Positions 46,538-54,217 of a stretch of DNA of 64,000 nucleotides are shown here, piece by piece. A model generated the notes under the pieces. It ran no database searches. It was not told the DNA's origin and saw nothing but the letters and a program-made list of their open reading frames with translations. The stretch covers positions 22,430 to 86,429 of the forward strand of contig CATWSG010000006.1 in the NCBI GenBank assembly GCA_958353395.1, in the 5' to 3' direction. The stretch comes from an uncultured Collinsella sp. (lineage in GTDB: Bacteria; Actinomycetota; Coriobacteriia; Coriobacteriales; Coriobacteriaceae). Every line of letters begins with the position of its first letter. Position 1 is the stretch's first letter. The position numbers and the translations under genes are program-made.

Positions 46538-46582
46538 CCGACAGAGCATTCTGCCTTCACCAATTCACAAGCCCAGAGACAA

Positions 46583-46622
46583 AAAGAGGTCCGTTTCCCC
46601 ACCTAAGGAAACGGGCCTCTTT
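46583..46622 (+). terminator. Rho-independent terminator of the coiled-coil surface gene
   Basis: AAAGAGGTCCGTTTCC / GGAAACGGGCCTCTTT with a 6-8 base loop, 45 bases after the stop codon. Confidence 0.8.
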
Positions 46623-46765
46623 AACTGCAAAAATTCAAGCAACAGCACCGCCGCCTCTTGAACCACGTAGCCATCAATGCCCAGACAACGCCAGCAAGCC
46701 GCATTCCGCAAGGGATAGATTAAATTAGATAAACGCGCCCTTACGGGTGATTTTTGGACGACGGG

Positions 46766-46859
46766 GGCCGGCCGGCGGCGAGGTGTTTAGTAGTCGAGCG
46801 ATCCCGCAGGCGAAGCCGAGGACCAGCGAGACACCAAATACCTCGCCGCCGGCCGGGCC
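46766..46859. repeat. GC-rich long palindrome (family R10)
   Basis: GGCCGGCCGGCGGCGAGGTGTTT (46766-46788) pairs with AAATACCTCGCCGCCGGCCGGGCC, with a 45-base loop that contains a further small hairpin. It lies directly downstream of the SRP RNA gene. Only one copy is in this window. Confidence 0.7.
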
Positions 46860-46885
46860 GTGTCGCGGCACCAAAAAGCGCCCGT

Positions 46886-46986
46886 GCGCTCGATGGATTC
46901 GGATGCCCGACAGAGGCTCCTTATGGCTGCTTCCTTCCGGACCTGACCAGATTCGGAACATGTCGTCATCCGAACCCATCGAACGC
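46886..46986 (-). ncRNA. ffs: Signal recognition particle RNA, small bacterial type (4.5S)
   Basis: Read on the minus strand, it contains the universally conserved domain IV core GGTCAGGTCCGGAAGGAAGC followed by AGCC. The flanking arms GCGTTCGATGGGTTCGGATG and CATCCGAATCCATCGAGCGC pair along the whole helix. The length of about 101 bases fits the Ffs class that binds Ffh. A T-run follows the 3' end. Confidence 0.95.
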
Positions 46987-47002
46987 GCTAGGCGCTCGGT
47001 AT

Positions 47003-47031
47003 ATCTTACCTGCTCCCGCCCGCCAGAGCAA
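47003..47031 (-). promoter_or_regulatory. Promoter of the SRP RNA gene
   Basis: On the minus strand, TTGCTC (47026-47031), a 17-base spacer and TAAGAT (47003-47008) lie just upstream of the RNA. The fit is good for a housekeeping promoter. Confidence 0.55.
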
Positions 47032-47126
47032 GGTAGCTAATTTGGGACGGGGCTTTTTTGACCACTTTTTGACTGGAGGGGCATCAGGGTGGCGAAAGTA
47101 GTCAAGTAAGCCCCATCCTAAATAGA
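47032..47126. repeat. Family R7 element, copy 2
   Basis: GGTAGCTAATTTGGGACGGG is followed by GCTTTTTTGAC, with the complementary GTCAAGTAAGCCCCATCCTAAAT about 45 bases on. It is longer than the copies at 15342 and 59751. It abuts the ffs promoter. Confidence 0.65.
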
Positions 47127-47140
47127 CCGATCTGGTGCCG

Positions 47141-47302
47141 TGCCACGAAAAGGGCCTATCTACTACGTTTTGGTCACAGAGGTCAACCATAGCCGGCTTT
47201 TTCGAAAACCGGCAAGCTTTCTACCTGCGGTTTTGTTTTTGCAAATTCCGGGATGGTCGAGGATGGCCGGTTTAACGTAGCAGATGGCCGCATTTCGTGG
47301 CA
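47141..47302. repeat. Family R5 palindromic element, copy 2 (162 bp)
   Basis: Inverted termini TGCCACGAAAAGGGCCTATC and GATGGCCGCATTTCGTGGCA. It shares TACTACGTTT, CCGGGATGGTCGA and CGGTTTAACGTAG with the 162-base copy at 19966-20127. Confidence 0.75.
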
Positions 47303-47353
47303 GACGGTCCGACCCAAGGCACAAGGCAGCCAACCTCGAATGGCCATTCTCGA

Positions 47354-47420
47354 AGTTGCGGTGGAATACGGGCTGAATTAGCCCCTTAAAGGCAAAAACA
47401 CTCCGTATTCCACCGCAACT
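47354..47420. repeat. Family R6 hairpin, copy 2 (67 bp)
   Basis: AGTTGCGGTGGAATACGG pairs with CCGTATTCCACCGCAACT; the internal hairpin differs from the copy at 26958. It follows the stop codon of the TadA-glycerate kinase gene at 16 bases and may terminate it. Confidence 0.8.
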
Positions 47421-47436
47421 TATAGGGAGATAGGCC

Positions 47437-49218
47437 TTAGAGGCGAGCGAGGTCATAGGCTTGGGCGGCTGACTCGCCGGCGAAGATGAGGTTGGTTGTG
47501 GCTTCCTGAGGATTGAGCGCCTGGTCGAGAGGCATGGGCTTGCGGCAGATCGGCAGTACCAAGTCGATACCTTGCTCATATACCGCGTTCAGGTTGTCAG
47601 CACGGCCGCCCACGACGGCGACCACCGGCTTGCCATATCGCCTGGCGCGGCGAGCCACACCCACCGGCGCCTTACCGGCGGCGGACTGCTCGTCCATATT
47701 GCCCTCGCCTGTTATGACCAGGTCGACATCGCGCACGCGCTCGTCAAACCCCACGAGATCGAGCACCGTCTCTACACCCGAGCGCAGCTCCGCACCGAGC
47801 GCCAGCAACGCGGCGCCCAAGCCACCGGCAGCGCCCGCGCCGGGCACGCCGAGCACCGAGCCAAATGTCCGTGCGCCCTCGGGTGTGCGCAACAACCCCT
47901 GGGCTCGCGCCTCGAAAATTGCCGCATCGAGCAGGCGACCGTAGCCGACCATCCAGCCGTCGTATCTGCGCAGCGCCTCGACATCATCCGCCGGCAGGCC
48001 CTTCTGCCCGCCAAACACCGCCAGTGCGCCTCGACGCCCCACGAGCGGATTCTCGACATCGGAAAGCACAACGATACGAGCATCATCCAAAGCCTGCAGC
48101 GCTGGCGCCAAATCAACGCTCGCCACCTGCTCAAGGCCGGCAAGACCGGGGGCGACATCGCATCCCTGATCATCGACCACACGCGCGCCCAGCGCCTGCA
48201 GCATGCCGGCGCCACCGTCGTTGGTGGCACTGCCGCCCAAGCCAATATAGATAGTCTTTACCCCGACACGAGCTGCACGGAGCATCAGCTCGCCCACGCC
48301 ATAGGTTGTAGCAGCCAGCGCCGCCGATTCCGTGCAAGGTGAGTACCCGATGCCTGCTGCTTCGGCCATCTCAATAACAACCGACTCGTGCTCGCCGTCC
48401 ACTAACATCCGGGCAGGCACACCATCGCCAAAGGGTCCCGCAACCTCGCAGGTCACAATCTCACCGCCGCACGCGGCAACGGCATCGAGCGTCCCCTCGC
48501 CGCCATCCGCCAGCGGCAATGCGGCCACCTGGGCATCGGACCACACACGGCGCATGCCCTCGGCAACCGCCGCCTCCGCCTGCGCGCTCGAAACGCTGCC
48601 CTTAAAGGAGTCAATCGCCAACAGCACACGGCGGGGCCGGCGGCACGCAGGACCAAAGTCAAACGCCGTGCCAGCATCTTCACCGGCACCTGCAAGCGCT
48701 GCGGCGTGAGCGGTGTGCGCGTCAAGATCGGCCCCACAACCGCAATCAGCGCCGCCCGCTCCGCGCAGACCGCCAAAATAGCTACTTAGCAGCTCGCGGC
48801 ATTCATCCGCCAGGACCCCAGCCGTCACGTTAAACCGATGATTCAGGCGCGAATCGGCATTCAGGTCATACAGCGAACCCAGCGCGCCCGCCTTGGCGTC
48901 ACGCGCGCCATACACGCAGCGCCCCGCGCGCGCGTTAACCATAAGCCCCGCACACATGCAGCATGGCTCGAGCGTCACGTAGACCGTGCAATCGGAAAGG
49001 CGCCAGCGACCGAGCGACCGAGCGGCAGCGCACAGGGCCGCGAACTCTGCATGAGCCGAAGGATCCTGGTCGAGCTCGCGCCGATTGTGCGCCCTCGCGA
49101 CGATCTCACCGTCGCGCACTACCACGGCACCAATGGGGACTTCGCCCACTGCCGCGGCGGCGCGCGCCTCGGCCAGCGCCTCGCGCATGAACTTCTCGTC
49201 GATTTCGGTGATCGTCAT
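47437..49218 (-). CDS. TadA (tRNA adenosine deaminase) fused to glycerate kinase
   Basis: A single 593-residue frame. Residues 1-150 form a TadA deaminase that should convert A34 to inosine in tRNA-Arg(ACG). The zinc site is complete (HAE at 56-58, PCCMC at 85-89) and VPIGAVVV is present. A linker rich in Ala, Gly and Asp (about 150-200) leads to a complete type-1 glycerate 2-kinase (about 205-593: LLAIDSFKGSVSSAQA, PLADGGEGTLD, GLGGSATNDGGAGML, DLVITGEGNMDEQS). The ATG at 49218 has GGAAGG. A joined reading frame with both halves intact argues for a real fusion. Whether it stays joined in the cell is unknown. Confidence 0.9.
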   Translation of the reverse strand: MTITEIDEKFMREALAEARAAAAVGEVPIGAVVVRDGEIVARAHNRRELDQDPSAHAEFAALCAAARSLGRWRLSDCTVYVTLEPCCMCAGLMVNARAGRCVYGARDAKAGALGSLYDLNADSRLNHRFNVTAGVLADECRELLSSYFGGLRGAGGADCGCGADLDAHTAHAAALAGAGEDAGTAFDFGPACRRPRRVLLAIDSFKGSVSSAQAEAAVAEGMRRVWSDAQVAALPLADGGEGTLDAVAACGGEIVTCEVAGPFGDGVPARMLVDGEHESVVIEMAEAAGIGYSPCTESAALAATTYGVGELMLRAARVGVKTIYIGLGGSATNDGGAGMLQALGARVVDDQGCDVAPGLAGLEQVASVDLAPALQALDDARIVVLSDVENPLVGRRGALAVFGGQKGLPADDVEALRRYDGWMVGYGRLLDAAIFEARAQGLLRTPEGARTFGSVLGVPGAGAAGGLGAALLALGAELRSGVETVLDLVGFDERVRDVDLVITGEGNMDEQSAAGKAPVGVARRARRYGKPVVAVVGGRADNLNAVYEQGIDLVLPICRKPMPLDQALNPQEATTNLIFAGESAAQAYDLARL

Positions 49219-49269
49219 CGTTCGCCTTCCCTGTTGCAAATTCAAAACGATGCTATCATTACGACTCAC

Positions 49270-49359
49270 GGAGAGATGGCAGAGCGGTTGAATGCGGCGG
49301 TCTTGAAAACCGTTGAGCGCGAGAGCGTTCCGGGGGTTCGAATCCCCCTCTCTCCGCCA
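49270..49359 (+). tRNA. tRNA-Ser (anticodon UGA)
   Basis: Acceptor arms GGAGAGA and TCTCTCC with discriminator G and an encoded CCA. The anticodon loop CTTGAAA gives anticodon TGA. A long variable arm (class II) and the T loop GGTTCGAATCC are present. The length is 90 bases. It is divergent from the TadA-kinase gene. Confidence 0.97.
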
Positions 49360-49361
49360 CT

Positions 49362-49958
49362 TTAGTGATTCACCGGTGTCATGGTCCGCTCAAACAGCGC
49401 ATCGACCACGTCGGCTATCTCGGGTCGACGCTCAAGATCGTGGCCCGATTCCCACCATATCGTGAAAAGTCGAATAATACCGCCGGCGACAAACTCAGAC
49501 GTCGTCTCGAGCGACACGGGAGCCAGGGCATCCTCGGCAAGCACGTTCATCACACGCTCGCGGATGGAGCGGGCAATGCGGTCGCAAATAACGTTGGTCA
49601 ACATGCCCGACATACTGCTTGCCAAAATGTTATCCATGAGCTGCTCGTGCGCCAGAATCAAATCCATGGCATCGTCCAAAATCGCGTGTCGAAGCGCGTG
49701 CACGTCCTCGGCAGACACTGCACCGGCCTCATCGGGCTGTTTTTGCGGCAAGCCCGACATGAGCTCATCGATATAAAAGGCAAAGTAATCGTTCTTGTCG
49801 CGAAAGTGCTTGTAGAACGTCGTGCGGCGAATCATGGCGCGGTCGCACAGCATGGCAACCGTCAGGTCCTCAAAACGATGCTCCTCGAGAAGCTCGGTGA
49901 AGGCATCGAACAGGGCGCGGTAGGTTTTCTTAATGCGAAGGTCCACTGGTATCGCCAT
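49362..49958 (-). CDS. TetR-family transcriptional regulator
   Basis: A 198-residue regulator. The N-terminal helix-turn-helix (RIKKTYRALFDAFTELL, DLTVAMLCDRAMIRRTTFYKHF) spans about residues 8-55 and ends in the typical FYKHFRDKNDYFAFYI. The C-terminal ligand domain is of the type found in TetR proteins of Gram-positive bacteria. The ATG at 49958 touches its GAGG site, so the GTG four codons further in (49943) is an alternative. It is divergent from lemA, which it may control. Confidence 0.87.
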   Translation of the reverse strand: MAIPVDLRIKKTYRALFDAFTELLEEHRFEDLTVAMLCDRAMIRRTTFYKHFRDKNDYFAFYIDELMSGLPQKQPDEAGAVSAEDVHALRHAILDDAMDLILAHEQLMDNILASSMSGMLTNVICDRIARSIRERVMNVLAEDALAPVSLETTSEFVAGGIIRLFTIWWESGHDLERRPEIADVVDALFERTMTPVNH

Positions 49959-50157
49959 CCTCAGGGCAAAGACAACACTCGTCAATCTGTCGCATATCTT
50001 ACACCTGTACCTCGCGCGCTTTGCCCCGGTGCCAACCCCGCCGAAAACACAACGCTTACCGGAAAGTTCGGCACGGCAAAACGTTGCGGGTATACTAGTA
50101 GCGTTATACCAACGGCAGCTGGCGCATGCCGCCGCGGCCATTCGAAACGGAGACATC

Positions 50158-50709
50158 ATGATTACCGTCATCATCGGCATCGTTGTTGTCATTGTGATTG
50201 TCTGCGCCATCGCCGGCATCTACAACAACATGGTCACCAAGCGTAACCGCATCGATAACGCCTGGCAGAACATCGATACGCAGCTGCAGCGCCGCAACGA
50301 CCTGATCCCCAACCTGGTCGAGACCGTCAAGGGCTACGCCAAGCACGAGCAGGAGACGCTCTCCGCCGTGATCAGCGCGCGTAACACCGCCGTCAAGGCC
50401 ACCACGCCCGAGGCCAAGATGGAAGCCGACAACGTGCTGACCGGCGCACTGCGCCAGCTCTTCGCTGTGGCCGAGGCCTATCCCGATCTTAAGGCAAACA
50501 CCAACTTTACGCAGCTGCAGGCATCGCTCGAGGACACCGAGAACAAGATTAGCTATGCACGCCAGAGCTACAACGACTGCGTGCTCAGCTACAACAACGC
50601 CATTCAGACGTTCCCGGCTGTCATCTTTGCTGGCATCTTCCAGTTTAAGGAGCGCCAGGGCTTCGAGGCCGCTGAAGCAGCCCGCCAGGCCCCGACCGTC
50701 AAGTTCTAG
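50158..50709 (+). CDS. lemA: LemA-family membrane protein
   Basis: A 183-residue protein with one N-terminal membrane span (VIIGIVVVIVIVCAIAGIY) and a helical LemA domain marked by RNRIDNAWQNIDTQLQRRND, LIPNLVETVKGYAKHE and the C-terminal NAIQTFPAVIFAG. The function of LemA is poorly known; it is often found with TPM or M48 genes, which are absent here. The ATG at 50158 has ACGGAGA. Confidence 0.93.
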   Translation: MITVIIGIVVVIVIVCAIAGIYNNMVTKRNRIDNAWQNIDTQLQRRNDLIPNLVETVKGYAKHEQETLSAVISARNTAVKATTPEAKMEADNVLTGALRQLFAVAEAYPDLKANTNFTQLQASLEDTENKISYARQSYNDCVLSYNNAIQTFPAVIFAGIFQFKERQGFEAAEAARQAPTVKF

Positions 50710-50794
50710 TAGTTTGACAGCGCATCCTTAATCGGCCAAATGCATAAACCGCCCCGTCGAATGCATACTTCGACGGGGCGGTTTCCTTTTTCGC

Positions 50795-51033
50795 GAAGGT
50801 CCCCCTCTAAGCGTCGTGCATTTTTAGGAGTATTCAACATAACCAAGGGCTTCGGGCGCCACGACAAATGCCAAAAACCGCGAATATCCCTGCAAATCAA
50901 ACGCTGTCAGCCCGTAACCCCACCCATCATTCGTAGAAAACATCGAGAACTCCCGATTTTTTGCCCGAAGCCGGTATGCAGGGGCCTTCGATTGCAGAAT
51001 ACTCGCAAAAATGCACGTCGCCACCGCCCCCAC
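50795..51033. repeat. Family R8 long palindrome, copy 2
   Basis: GCGTCGTGCATTTTT and GGAGTATTC are mirrored by GAATACTCGCAAAAATGCACGTCGC at the other end. An inner GGGCTTCGGGC / GCCCGAAGCC pair is visible. The arms match those of 22369-22580 in sequence, but the interior differs and lacks the terminator hairpin. Confidence 0.7.
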
Positions 51034-51054
51034 ATGGCGCGAAGCAAAACAAAA

Positions 51055-51165
51055 GGGCGACCTTCCTTTCCGGCGCACTCCGCAGGACGAAAGAACCTCC
51101 GCCGCACAAAGTGCGCAGCGGAGGTTCTTTCATGTCCGAGGACGCGCCGGAAAGGAAGGTCGCCC
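51055..51165. repeat. Nested perfect palindrome (family R9), probable terminator of ilvE
   Basis: A perfect 22-base outer stem GGGCGACCTTCCTTTCCGGCGC encloses a second stem GAAAGAACCTCCGC / GCGGAGGTTCTTTC. It ends 23 bases after the ilvE stop codon and so may act as its terminator. Confidence 0.75.
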
Positions 51166-51188
51166 TCGGGCCGGACAGCTAAGACAGC

Positions 51189-52241
51189 TTACGCGACGGT
51201 GTAAACCCAGTTGTGCTTGTCCTCGACAGCACCGGACTGGATGCCGGTCAGAGTCTCGCGGAGCTTCTTCATCACAGGGCCGATCTCGGTGTAGCCAGCC
51301 GGGAAGGTCACGGTCTCGTCGGCGCCGTAAACCTTGTTGTCGATCTCGCCAACCGGGGAGATGACGGCAGCGGTGCCGCACAGGCCGCACTCGACAAAGG
51401 TACCGGCCTTGACCTCGGCCCACTCGACGGGGCGCTGATCGACGGTCATACCCAGGTCCTGAGCGACCTGAACGAGCGAACGACGGGTGATGGAGGGCAG
51501 GATGGAGTCGGTGTGCGACTGCGGAACGACGAGCGTGCCATCCTCTTTCACGAACAGGACGTTGGCGCCACCGGTCTCCTCGACATAGGTGCGGGACTCG
51601 GAGTCGAGATACAGGTTCTCGGCATAGCCCTCGCGGTGAGCCTCCATCGTGGGCTTGAGGGACATGGCGTAGTTCAGGCCGGCCTTGATGTTGCCGGTGC
51701 CGTGAGGTGCCGCACGGTCATACTCGGAAACGCGCAGCTTGACGGGCTTGAGGCCACCCTTAAAGTACGGACCGACCGGGGTCACGAGAATGCGGAACGT
51801 GTACTCAGGAGCGGGAGCCACGCCGATCACGTCACCGGAGCCGATCATAAACGGACGCACGTACAGGGTCGCGCCGGAACCGAAGGGCGGAACCCAGGCG
51901 GCGTTGGCAGAAACAACCTGCTTGACGGCCTCAACGAACTTGTCCTTGGGGAACGGGGGCATCTCGAGGCGCTGCGCAGAGTTGTACATGCGCTCGGCGT
52001 TCATGTCGGGACGGAAGCAGACGATGCTGCCGTCCTCGGCGGTGTAGGCCTTCAGGCCCTCAAAGACCTCCTGGCAGTAATGGAAGATGCCGCCGCACTC
52101 GGAGACATGCAGGGTGTGGTCGGTGGTCAGGCCGCCCTCGTCCCACTCGCCGTCCTTCCAATGGGCCTCGTAGCTGTAATCGGTCTTCATGTAGCCAAAG
52201 CCGAGGCTACCCCAATCGATATCCTTCTTCTCGACAGTCAT
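51189..52241 (-). CDS. ilvE: Branched-chain amino acid aminotransferase
   Basis: A 350-residue PLP enzyme (fold type IV) for the last step of Val, Leu and Ile synthesis or the first step of their breakdown. It shows FEGLKAY near residue 60, the PLP Lys near residue 186 in GTGNIKAGLNYA, YVEETGGANVLFV and the C-terminal GTAAVISPVG. The ATG at 52241 has AAGGAGCG. The 150-base leader on the minus strand starts near TACAAT (52395-52400). The frame is open through it, but the codons there look random. Confidence 0.94.
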   Translation of the reverse strand: MTVEKKDIDWGSLGFGYMKTDYSYEAHWKDGEWDEGGLTTDHTLHVSECGGIFHYCQEVFEGLKAYTAEDGSIVCFRPDMNAERMYNSAQRLEMPPFPKDKFVEAVKQVVSANAAWVPPFGSGATLYVRPFMIGSGDVIGVAPAPEYTFRILVTPVGPYFKGGLKPVKLRVSEYDRAAPHGTGNIKAGLNYAMSLKPTMEAHREGYAENLYLDSESRTYVEETGGANVLFVKEDGTLVVPQSHTDSILPSITRRSLVQVAQDLGMTVDQRPVEWAEVKAGTFVECGLCGTAAVISPVGEIDNKVYGADETVTFPAGYTEIGPVMKKLRETLTGIQSGAVEDKHNWVYTVA

Positions 52242-52465
52242 ATGTCGCTCCTTACATACACAGTTGCATACTCGCGAACCCGCACGCAAGGACCGAGGCC
52301 GACCGCGTCGCAACGTCGCACGCCCGGAGCGTAGAGCCGGACGGGACACGCGAGCAGCATCAAAGCCGATGGCACGTCGATTCGCATGCACGAGATTGTA
52401 CTCCGCACGCGCGTCGGATAAAACGTTTTTCTTTAACTAAGTAAAGTATTTTCATTTGACCGAAG

Positions 52466-52500
52466 CAAAAAGGCCCGCCACCGTAAGCGGTGACGGGCCT
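52466..52500 (-). terminator. Rho-independent terminator of the DedA gene
   Basis: On the minus strand, AGGCCCGTCACCG / CGGTGGCGGGCCT ends in TTTTT, about 30 bases after the stop codon at 52530. Confidence 0.85.
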
Positions 52501-52529
52501 CAACTGCACGGTTTGCGCGCTGGCTCGAG

Positions 52530-53177
52530 CTACGCGTTCTTTTTGCCCAGCTTAGCCTTAACCAGACCGACCACGGTCGGGATGATCGACACGGCAACGA
52601 TGCCAACGATTAGCAGCTCAAAGTGCTCCTGCACAAAGGGAATGCCACCAAAGAAGTAGCCCAGCAGTGTAAAGAGCGTTGACCAGGTAATGCCACCCAG
52701 CACGTTAAAGATGACAAAGTTGCGCCAGTGCATGCCGCCCATGCCGGCGATAAAGGGCACAAAGGTGCGGATAAACGGGAAGAAGCGACCCAGGAAGATG
52801 GCCAGGTGACCCCACTTGTCCAAGAAATCCTCGGACTTTTTGATGCGCTCGGGCGTCATAGCCTTGACCTTGCCCGAAGCGATGATCTTTTTGCCAAAGA
52901 AGTGACCAATCATAAAGTTGCACTGATCGCCCAAAATGGCAGCGGCCCATGCGGTGGCCAGAAGCGCCACAATGTTAAAGCCGCCATTGTGGGCAAAGAA
53001 GCCCGAAGCAAACAGCAGCGAATCACCGGGAAGGAACGGGAAGAACACCACGCCCGTCTCGATAAAGATGATCAGGAACACGCAGCCGTAGGCCATAAGC
53101 GGGCCGGCGGCGATCCAGCTGGCAATCGCGGTGCGCGGGTCTTTGAGCAGCTCGGCGATAAAATTAATGAAACCCAT
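52530..53177 (-). CDS. DedA-family membrane protein
   Basis: A 215-residue protein of the DedA/SNARE-associated (VTT) family, several of which are lipid scramblases or needed for membrane homeostasis. The family signature is visible: FIETGVVFFPFLPGDSLLF, GDQCNFMIGHFFGKK, and FLGRFFPFIRTFVPFIAGMG with its conserved Arg residues. Four to five spans are predicted. The ATG at 53177 has GAGAGG. It is divergent from cysE. Confidence 0.92.
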   Translation of the reverse strand: MGFINFIAELLKDPRTAIASWIAAGPLMAYGCVFLIIFIETGVVFFPFLPGDSLLFASGFFAHNGGFNIVALLATAWAAAILGDQCNFMIGHFFGKKIIASGKVKAMTPERIKKSEDFLDKWGHLAIFLGRFFPFIRTFVPFIAGMGGMHWRNFVIFNVLGGITWSTLFTLLGYFFGGIPFVQEHFELLIVGIVAVSIIPTVVGLVKAKLGKKNA

Positions 53178-53400
53178 GAAGTAAAACCTCTCAGTTGTGG
53201 GCGCGGATACGTCCAAGTTGACCAGTATACGGTTGCGGTGCCCCCTCGTGCGCAACCCCACAAAAGCATGACTCCATTACCAGCAAGTTTGCATAACTGA
53301 CACCTGTCGCGCAATGCCGCCAAGATTGTCCTTCCTAATCCCTAGCGAATCGCTATACTTTATTGAATCGCATTGCCATGGCGCTAAGGGAGGGCGGCCG

Positions 53401-54105
53401 GTGAGCTTTATCAATACCATTCGCGAGGACATCAAGACCGTCCAGGCGCAGGACCCCGCCGCGCAAAACGGTCTGGTCATCTTCCTTTCCTATCCTGGCC
53501 TGCACGCCAAGTGGAACCACGTGCCCGAGCACTGGCTCTGGGAGCATGGCCATCGCTCGCTCGCCCGTGTGCTCTCGCAAATCACCCGCCACATCACCGG
53601 CGTCGAGATTCACCCTGCCGCGCAGATTGGCAAGCACTTCTTTATCGACCACGCCATGGGCGTCGTCATCGGCGAGACCACCATTGTGGGCGACAACTGT
53701 GTGCTTTACCAGGGCGTCACGCTCGGCGGCACCGGCAACGAAACCGGCAAGCGCCACCCCACCCTGGGCAACAACGTCACCGTGGGCACGGGCGCCAAGG
53801 TGCTCGGCAACATTCGCATCGGCAACAACGTCAAAATCGGCGGCAACTCGGTCGTCGTTAAGGACGTCCCCGACAACTGCACCGTCGTGGGCGTGCCGGG
53901 ACGCATCATCAAGCGCAACGGCTGCCGCGTGTTCGAGGAGAGTTTCGACGCCAAGCAGCATCGCGAGTACATGCCCGATGACGCCGCCGAGCAGAGTGCC
54001 CTCAACCGCCAAGGCATCACCGAGAACGCCCGCCGCGTCAAGGAACTCGAGCGAGAGGTGGCCGAGCTCAAGGCCCTCGTCGCCAAGCTCGCGGACGAAC
54101 GCTAA
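53401..54105 (+). CDS. cysE: Serine O-acetyltransferase
   Basis: A 234-residue hexapeptide-repeat acetyltransferase for the first step of cysteine synthesis (Ser + acetyl-CoA to O-acetylserine). It shows GVEIHPAAQIGKHFFIDH with the catalytic His, GVVIGETTIVGDN, GVTLGGTG and GAKVLGNIRIG. It belongs to the shorter EpsC-like type that lacks most of the N-terminal helical domain. A C-terminal helix of about 40 residues (RRVKELEREVAELKALVAKL) looks like a coiled coil. The GTG at 53401 has AGGGAGG. No cysK lies nearby. Confidence 0.93.
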   Translation: MSFINTIREDIKTVQAQDPAAQNGLVIFLSYPGLHAKWNHVPEHWLWEHGHRSLARVLSQITRHITGVEIHPAAQIGKHFFIDHAMGVVIGETTIVGDNCVLYQGVTLGGTGNETGKRHPTLGNNVTVGTGAKVLGNIRIGNNVKIGGNSVVVKDVPDNCTVVGVPGRIIKRNGCRVFEESFDAKQHREYMPDDAAEQSALNRQGITENARRVKELEREVAELKALVAKLADER

Positions 54106-54139
54106 GGCTGCGAACGGTACAAGCCCGCATCAACACAAG

Positions 54140-54182
54140 AAAGGCGCGCCAGGGAATTCATCCCCGGCGCGCCTTTCTTTTT
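54140..54182 (+). terminator. Rho-independent terminator of cysE
   Basis: AAAGGCGCGCC / GGCGCGCCTTT with an A/T-rich loop, followed by CTTTTT. Confidence 0.85.
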
Positions 54183-54183
54183 G

Positions 54184-54217
54184 ATGTGACATGTGGGGCT
54201 GTCCCTTTGTCACATTA
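54184..54217. repeat. GGGAC-type palindrome (family R4), copy 4
   Basis: ATGTGACATGTGGGGCTGTCCCTTTGTCACAT. The left arm is altered. It reaches into the stop codon of the minus-strand ABC gene. Confidence 0.65.

Noticed and set aside
52242..52391. 50-residue N-terminal extension or leader peptide of ilvE
   Set aside because: The frame is open but Arg-rich without branched-chain codon runs, and the ATG at 52241 has a strong ribosome binding site.
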